A program made the position numbers and the translations under genes. From Pseudomonadota bacterium (GTDB taxonomy: Bacteria > Pseudomonadota > Alphaproteobacteria > Caulobacterales > Caulobacteraceae), in the NCBI GenBank assembly GCA_023436945.1, contig JAEZHG010000156.1:1-18311 (forward strand): DNA of 18,311 bases. The letters are read 5' to 3'. Under the pieces are notes generated by a model, which was not told the DNA's origin, ran no database searches, and saw nothing but the letters and a program-made list of their open reading frames with translations. This document shows positions 14,146-18,311 of the stretch, in pieces (the first letter of the stretch is position 1; every line of letters begins with the position of its first letter).

Positions 14146-14706
14146 ATGAAACCTATCGTTCTCGCGCTCCTTGGCACTGCGGCCCTTTCGGTTCCGGCTA
14201 TGGCTTCGGCGCAGTCGTCATCGACGATCAACATCAACGGCGAAGTGCCCAAGAAATGCATGCTGGGAGCTCCGGCCTCTACCGAGCTGCAACTGGGCAC
14301 TCTGACCGGTGCGGATGGCCGTCTGGACAATGCAAAAACCGGCTCTGCCGTACTGCAAAGCACCACCATCAGCGACGCCTGGTGCAACACGCCCAGCCGT
14401 CTTGAGGTTGAGGCACAGCCGCTTGTGACGGTCATCACCGGCTACAGCACGCCGGCAGGCTTTACCCGCACCGTCTCCTATGACGCGCTGCTGGAAGGCT
14501 GGCCGACCGCTATGACGGTTCGCCCGTTTGCCACTGCTGACTCCGAAGCTTCCGAGACCAGCATGGCCCACGCCAGTGATCTGGTTCTGAGCATCTCGCG
14601 CCTTGGCGCAGTGGCTTCTAACGGCACCAGCGACGATAACAGCGCCTTCCTCGAAGCGGGCCAGTATCGCGGCAGTGTCATCGTGACCCTGAGCGTCAAG
14701 CCCTAA
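14146..14706 (+). CDS. Pilin-like subunit 4
   Basis: The 186-aa secreted subunit has a signal peptide ending SAMASA-like at about 22. Its mature start SSSTININGEV is almost the same as that of subunit 1, so these two probably share binding grooves or arose by duplication. The cysteine pair is Cys38 and Cys80-Asn81 (AWCN). FTRTVSYDA sits mid-protein, and the end is AGQYRGSVIVTLSV. The ATG at 14146 follows GGAG. Its stop TAA shares an A with the ATG of subunit 5 (TAATG), which indicates translational coupling. Confidence 0.75.
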   Translation: MKPIVLALLGTAALSVPAMASAQSSSTININGEVPKKCMLGAPASTELQLGTLTGADGRLDNAKTGSAVLQSTTISDAWCNTPSRLEVEAQPLVTVITGYSTPAGFTRTVSYDALLEGWPTAMTVRPFATADSEASETSMAHASDLVLSISRLGAVASNGTSDDNSAFLEAGQYRGSVIVTLSVKP

Positions 14707-15302
14707 TGGGTTTTGCCTCGACCATACTGACCGACAAGGTCCTGTTTGGCGCGGTTGCGATGGGCGTGTTCGCCACATCGTGCGCCGCTCAGGAGCGTCA
14801 GGTGGTCCAGGTCCTCGGCTCGGCCGAGCGCATGTGCACGCTTGGCCTTCCGGGGCTGGGCAATGGTGTGGCGATGAATATCGATGCGGCGGGCGGGTCC
14901 GTCTTCAACGTGACCCAACTGACCGATGACACATTGCTGACCACGCAGGCGGCCCGTGTGACGGTGGATATGAGCGCCATGTGCAATGGCGTGCATCGTA
15001 TCTCGCTGGGCAGCGATAATAACGGCCTGTGGCGACAGCAGACGGGCTCGACCCAGTCGGGCTTTGGCTATGCGGTGCCTTATCAGGCCAATCTGGTATG
15101 GGCCGATCAGCAGTATGTCCTGACCGCCGATGCCAGCACACGCGGCTATGTTGAGGACCAGCTTCAGGTCATGCGGGCGGCGGCGGGCAATATCTCGATC
15201 GAGTTCGAGATCTCGGCCGGTGCTACCAATCAGGGGCAGAACAAGCCGCTGTTAGCGGGTGACTATTCGGACGTTCTGCGTCTGACGGTGCAACCGCAAT
15301 GA
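14706..15302 (+). CDS. Pilin-like subunit 5
   Basis: The 198-aa secreted subunit has a signal peptide at about 10-28 (ending SCAA); the Cys at 26 lacks a good lipobox, so lipidation is not expected. Cys44 and Cys93-Asn94 form the shared pair. From here the second motif changes to Cys-Asn-x-x-His, seen also in subunits 6 and 7, with ISLGSDNNGL following. The mid-protein VPYQANLVW matches VPYRVRVSW of subunit 6. The C-terminus is PLLAGDYSDVLRLTV, with Asp two residues after Tyr. It overlaps subunit 4 by one base and subunit 6 by four, so all three are probably co-translated. Confidence 0.75.
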   Translation: MGFASTILTDKVLFGAVAMGVFATSCAAQERQVVQVLGSAERMCTLGLPGLGNGVAMNIDAAGGSVFNVTQLTDDTLLTTQAARVTVDMSAMCNGVHRISLGSDNNGLWRQQTGSTQSGFGYAVPYQANLVWADQQYVLTADASTRGYVEDQLQVMRAAAGNISIEFEISAGATNQGQNKPLLAGDYSDVLRLTVQPQ

Positions 15303-15856
15303 AGGCCCGTTTCGCCATAGCTGCCTTTTCGGTAGCGCTGCTGGGGGCAGGGGCCGCGTCGGCACAGTCTGTCGGCACCTCACCGCTGACCTTCCAGGGC
15401 AAGGCCCCTCCGGCCTGCCGGATGAGCACGCCAACCTCAGAGGCGAGCCAGAATGCCGAGCTGGACAGCGCAGCGCCCGGGGCTGCCGAGATCAGTATTG
15501 CGCGTCTGGCCGGTGATGATGGTTCGGTGATCGGTGCCAATATGGCGCTGAACATTCCGGTGCTGTGCAATCAGGCCCACACCTTGAGCGTCGAAAGCCG
15601 ACGCGGTGGCCTGAGCCTGTCACAGGTTCCGGTAGAGGCCACCGCGTTCCGCACGTCCGTCCCCTATCGGGTGAGGGTTTCGTGGGCCGGTGCCAATGAC
15701 GATTTCAGTAGCGATGGTTCCAATGCATTCCTGTCGATCGGCGATGCCGGTCAGGGACTGCTCAATGTGGTGATCGACATACCTGCGGGCGGAGTACCGC
15801 TGGTTGCCGGCAGCTATTCGGACGAGCTGGTGCTGGTCCTGAGTGTGGCCGGTTAG
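15299..15856 (+). CDS. Pilin-like subunit 6
   Basis: The 185-aa secreted subunit has a signal peptide at 1-23 ending ASAQ. The pair is Cys40 and Cys90-Asn91, within a Cys-Asn-x-x-His motif (CNQAHTLSV) followed by an RRGGL turn. The VPYRVRVSW strand and final PLVAGSYSDELVLVL place it with subunits 5 and 7. The start ATG overlaps the TGA of subunit 5 as ATGA. The stretch before the first cysteine contains GTSPLTFQGKAPP, whose hydrophobic alternation is weaker than in subunits 1 and 4, so its donor strand may differ. Confidence 0.75.
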   Translation: MKARFAIAAFSVALLGAGAASAQSVGTSPLTFQGKAPPACRMSTPTSEASQNAELDSAAPGAAEISIARLAGDDGSVIGANMALNIPVLCNQAHTLSVESRRGGLSLSQVPVEATAFRTSVPYRVRVSWAGANDDFSSDGSNAFLSIGDAGQGLLNVVIDIPAGGVPLVAGSYSDELVLVLSVAG

Positions 15857-15868
15857 GGAGGACAGTCC

Positions 15869-16546
15869 ATGTTTAAAAACAACAATTTGTCGTGCCGAAT
15901 GAAGGGCAGCAAGGCCATGAACAAGCTTTCTCCTGCCGTGATGGCGCTGGCCGTAATGGCCTTTGCCGGTGTCGCAACGGCACAGGAAAACTTCGATGTG
16001 ACGGGCGATGCGCCTGCGCGTTGCACCCTACCGGAAAGCTGGACCTTCGTGACTGCTAACGGCGGCGCTGCCGCCAGCACCTTCAGCGGCACAACTTGGT
16101 CCATTCCCGCCAACGCCTTCGCAACGACCAATGCCACGGCAGTGACGGGGCAGGAATATGCGATCCGTATCCGCGGAGTCGGCTTCTGCAACGTGTCGCA
16201 CCAGATCAAGCTGAAGAGCCTTCGCGGCGGTCTGCTGAACGGTGACGTGGGCGGTGCTGTTCCGGCCGGTTTCGCCAATCTGCGCGCCATGAACTACGAG
16301 GCCAACTGGAGCGCCTCGCCTCTGGGCAGCACCGAGCGCGTACGCTTTGGTCCTATGGCCGAGCTGGAGCCGACCTCTGCAGGTCAGGAAGCCGTGGCGG
16401 CCTTTGTGGTCAGCGACGCTCTGGCCCCTCCGGGCTCCCGCAGCTTCGATGTCCGTCTGGGCATGGTCCGCGATGCGGTGGCGCTTCCTCTGGTGGCGGG
16501 CAACTACACCGACCAGCTGGTCGTCACCCTCGCTCCGAATCCCTAA
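15869..16546 (+). CDS. Pilin-like subunit 7
   Basis: At 225 aa this is the longest subunit, last before the chaperone. The ATG at 15869 follows GGGAGGA and gives a long N-terminus before the hydrophobic core of the signal peptide (cut about residue 39, TATAQ). The ATG at 15917 would give a more usual signal peptide. The pair is Cys52 and Cys107-Asn108 in CNVSHQIKL, then SLRGGL, as in subunits 5 and 6. Only about a dozen residues (ENFDVTGDAPAR) lie between signal cleavage and the first cysteine, so its donor strand is short. The end is PLVAGNYTDQLVVTL. It does not look like a two-domain tip adhesin. Confidence 0.72.
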   Translation: MFKNNNLSCRMKGSKAMNKLSPAVMALAVMAFAGVATAQENFDVTGDAPARCTLPESWTFVTANGGAAASTFSGTTWSIPANAFATTNATAVTGQEYAIRIRGVGFCNVSHQIKLKSLRGGLLNGDVGGAVPAGFANLRAMNYEANWSASPLGSTERVRFGPMAELEPTSAGQEAVAAFVVSDALAPPGSRSFDVRLGMVRDAVALPLVAGNYTDQLVVTLAPNP

Positions 16547-16581
16547 GTCAGACAATTTGGCATTCTTGATGCCAATAAATG

Positions 16582-16605
16582 ACCTCCGGGGGCCACTCCG
16601 GAGGT
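16582..16605 (+). terminator. Hairpin at the end of the pilin block, possible terminator
   Basis: An 8-bp perfect stem (ACCTCCGG with CCGGAGGT) with an eight-base loop lies 36 bases after the last subunit. It is followed by TATCTCTTT, a poor T-run. Partial termination or mRNA end protection is likely. Confidence 0.5.
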
Positions 16606-16628
16606 TATCTCTTTCGAGTATCAATGTT

Positions 16629-16638
16629 CCATTAATGG
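16629..16638 (+). promoter_or_regulatory. Palindrome CCATTAATGG before the chaperone gene
   Basis: A perfect 10-base palindrome with a second TTAA three bases after the first (16632-16642), in the A+T-richer 85 bp between the hairpin and the chaperone start. It may mark a separate chaperone-usher promoter; the TTAA spacing does not fit CtrA. Confidence 0.3.
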
Positions 16639-16690
16639 TTAATCGTGTTCTGGTAACTGTTAAGCTCAACCGTACGACTTGGGGTAGAAG

Positions 16691-17443
16691 ATGCGTAAGC
16701 TAATAGCCGGTGTGGGGGCTGCAGTCGTCGTGCTGGTGGCCGGAGTGGTGGCCGCAATGACGGTCCAGCCCGTGGCCATAGACCTGAAGATGGCAGGCCG
16801 CGATATGAGCGCGCCTCTGCGGGTTGAGAACAACGGCCCGACGCCGCTTCCGGTCGAGGTGACCATCGTCGAGACGGACTTCCTGCCTGATACGGTTACG
16901 GCCTCTGATCGCGCATCGGAAGACATTATGGTCTTCCCGCCGCAGGCCGTTATTCCACCGGGCGAGACGCAGGTCTTCCGCGTGCAATATGTCGGCGACC
17001 CCTCTGGAGAGCGCAGCCGTCACTACTATGCCGAGGTGGCCCAGCTTCCGGTCGAACTGCCTGAAGGCCAGTCGGCTATCCAGATTCTGTATAATTTCCA
17101 GGTCATGGTGAATGTCGCCTCGCTCACGGGCGGCAATCCGAACCTGTCGGTCGAAAGCACAGAGATCGTGACCACGCCCGAGGGCAAGTTCGTTCCGGCC
17201 TTCTCGGTCAAAAACTCGGCCCGCAACTATGGCTATCTCAGCAACTCTCAGGTCACGATCCTGCACAAGGATGCGACGGGCAAGGAACTGCTGCGTCGCG
17301 TGATGTCCGGCAATGATGTGCAGCAGATGATCGGCTATGGCCTCGTCGGTCCCGAGACGACCCGCAAATTCACCGCGCCCATCGAGCTGTCCAGTGCTGA
17401 AGGCTCTGTCGAAGTGCGTATCAACACCCCGCGTCGCCGCTAA
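16691..17443 (+). CDS. Periplasmic fimbrial chaperone (PapD-like)
   Basis: Chaperones of this family complete the incomplete immunoglobulin fold of pilin subunits in the periplasm and hand them to the usher. The 250-aa length fits the two-domain family. A signal peptide or membrane-inserted hydrophobic segment spans about 5-22. Domain 1 shows LRVENNGPTPLPVEV (43-57), then VFPPQAVIPPGETQVFRV (81-98), the typical strand pair leading to the subunit-binding edge. IQILYNFQVMV (130-140) is at the domain boundary. Domain 2 includes FSVKNSARNYGYL. The start follows GGGG-rich sequence. It is 21 bp before the usher gene and follows seven subunit genes. Confidence 0.88.
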   Translation: MRKLIAGVGAAVVVLVAGVVAAMTVQPVAIDLKMAGRDMSAPLRVENNGPTPLPVEVTIVETDFLPDTVTASDRASEDIMVFPPQAVIPPGETQVFRVQYVGDPSGERSRHYYAEVAQLPVELPEGQSAIQILYNFQVMVNVASLTGGNPNLSVESTEIVTTPEGKFVPAFSVKNSARNYGYLSNSQVTILHKDATGKELLRRVMSGNDVQQMIGYGLVGPETTRKFTAPIELSSAEGSVEVRINTPRRR

Positions 17444-17464
17444 AGCGAAAGAGGGGGAGCGCCA

Positions 17465-18311
17465 ATGCGAGGGTTCAGCACAAGGATCATGACGGGGGCC
17501 TCGGCCCTTGTGCTGGTTGCGGCTACACCGGCTTTGGCTGCGGACTTCAGCCTCGATGAACTGTTGCGCAGCACGGCGGATGCCGTTCCTGTGGCGCAGG
17601 AGCCTTCCCCGCGCACACGCCCGCGCCTGAACACCTCCGGCCGTGTGCTTTCCATGGTTATGCCGCTGAAGGAAGACGGTCGCTATCTGGGCGATGTCGA
17701 AGTGCGGGTGACGCCTGACGACACGATCGAAATCGCTACCCAGCAGGTCTTTAACCTGATCCGCGAGAAGCTGAGCGGCGAGGCGGTTCAGGGCCTGATG
17801 ATGCTGGCCGAGCCGGGCGTCTATGCCAGCATGGAGCGGTTCGAGGCGCTGGGCCTGCCCATGACCTTCGATCCGCAGACGATGGAGTTGGGCATCACCC
17901 TTCCGGCAGGTGCGCGTGCGCGCCAGTCGATTGGTCTTGCCGAGCTGGAGCGCGAAACCTTTGGCGAGTTCACCTCGCCCGAAGCCTTCACGGCCTTCCT
18001 CAATCTGCGCACCTCGCTGGACTATACCCACGTGGGTGCTGGCGAAGGTTTCAACGACCCGTCACTGTTTATGGATGGGGCCACCCGCATCGGCCGTTTC
18101 GTGGTCGAGGGCGAGGCGATCTATGATGGTTTCGACGGCGAGTTCCGTCGCAGCGGAACGCGCGTTGTCTATGACGACATCACACGCATGAACCGTTGGA
18201 CGGCGGGTGACCTGCGGGGGCAAAGCCGTGGCCTGCAAGGCGGGCTGGATCTGGCGGGCATCAGCGTCGAGCGCGCCTATGGCATGCTGGACCCCCAGCG
18301 CAACCTCGCCC
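17465..18311 (+). CDS. Outer-membrane usher protein, N-terminal part (cut by the window edge)
   Basis: The usher is the outer-membrane pore that receives chaperone-subunit complexes and extrudes the fibre. Only the first 282 codons are inside the window; the frame is still open at the edge. A signal peptide spans 1-26 (ending TPALA|AD). An N-terminal periplasmic region with a Lys/Asp-rich strand-turn (RYLGDVEVRV) follows. The stretch FMDGATRIGRFVVEGEAIYDG and the motif RWTAGDL, about 15 residues before GLDLAGI, match the opening strands of the usher beta-barrel (Usher, PF00577). The ATG at 17465 follows GAGGGGGAG. Sequence is distant from classical FimD; the archaic or alternate usher class is likely (inference). 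Confidence 0.85.
   Translation, partial: MRGFSTRIMTGASALVLVAATPALAADFSLDELLRSTADAVPVAQEPSPRTRPRLNTSGRVLSMVMPLKEDGRYLGDVEVRVTPDDTIEIATQQVFNLIREKLSGEAVQGLMMLAEPGVYASMERFEALGLPMTFDPQTMELGITLPAGARARQSIGLAELERETFGEFTSPEAFTAFLNLRTSLDYTHVGAGEGFNDPSLFMDGATRIGRFVVEGEAIYDGFDGEFRRSGTRVVYDDITRMNRWTAGDLRGQSRGLQGGLDLAGISVERAYGMLDPQRNLA

Noticed and set aside
14706..14790. Subunit 5 as a lipoprotein (Cys26 in its signal peptide)
   Set aside because: The residues before Cys26 (FATS) do not fit a lipobox, and a normal signal peptidase I site follows directly.
16700..18031. Long (443-codon) open frame antisense to the chaperone and usher
   Set aside because: It is a shadow frame of high-G+C coding DNA; the plus-strand genes have clear family motifs, signal peptides and ribosome-binding sites.

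Overview
The window is G+C-rich, densely packed DNA from a bacterial chromosome. A perfect TTAA-N7-TTAA box of the CtrA type, GTG starts and the gene content point to an alphaproteobacterium, most likely Caulobacterales (Asticcacaulis or Brevundimonas-like). That placement is inference; no rRNA or other phylogenetic marker is present.

Left part (1-9000) is mostly core and housekeeping. It holds a Pro/Ala/Thr-rich single-pass membrane protein cut by the left edge, two small helical proteins of unknown function, a PPK2 polyphosphate kinase, a Tat-type lipoprotein serine hydrolase and a cold-shock protein with a long leader. These are followed by gluQ overlapping a JmjC/cupin ribosomal-oxygenase-like gene, a small secreted protein, an AlkA-type glycosylase abutting a TRIC/UPF0126 membrane protein, and an HNH endonuclease.

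Middle (8900-9750) holds a recombination scar. The last 14 codons of the HNH gene occur again 745 bp downstream with only synonymous differences. The intervening DNA carries one secreted protein that is a distant paralogue of the protein encoded at 6300-6794. A second serine hydrolase and a LuxR-type regulator follow, divergently oriented.

Right part (12260 to the edge) is the most distinctive region: a chaperone-usher pilus locus. Seven different secreted subunits lie in tandem (196, 205, 178, 186, 198, 185 and 225 aa), then a PapD-like periplasmic chaperone and the start of an outer-membrane usher. All seven subunits share a Cys...Cys-Asn pair and a C-terminal Gly-x-Tyr strand, but otherwise diverge strongly. 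They resemble the spore-coat-U/Csu (archaic) class without following its usual sequence pattern closely. A 577-bp leader with a CtrA-type box, an inverted repeat and several hairpins precedes the first subunit. A strong hairpin follows that first subunit and could raise its dosage over the others. The inferred system is a surface fibre built from one major and several minor subunits, possibly under cell-cycle control.
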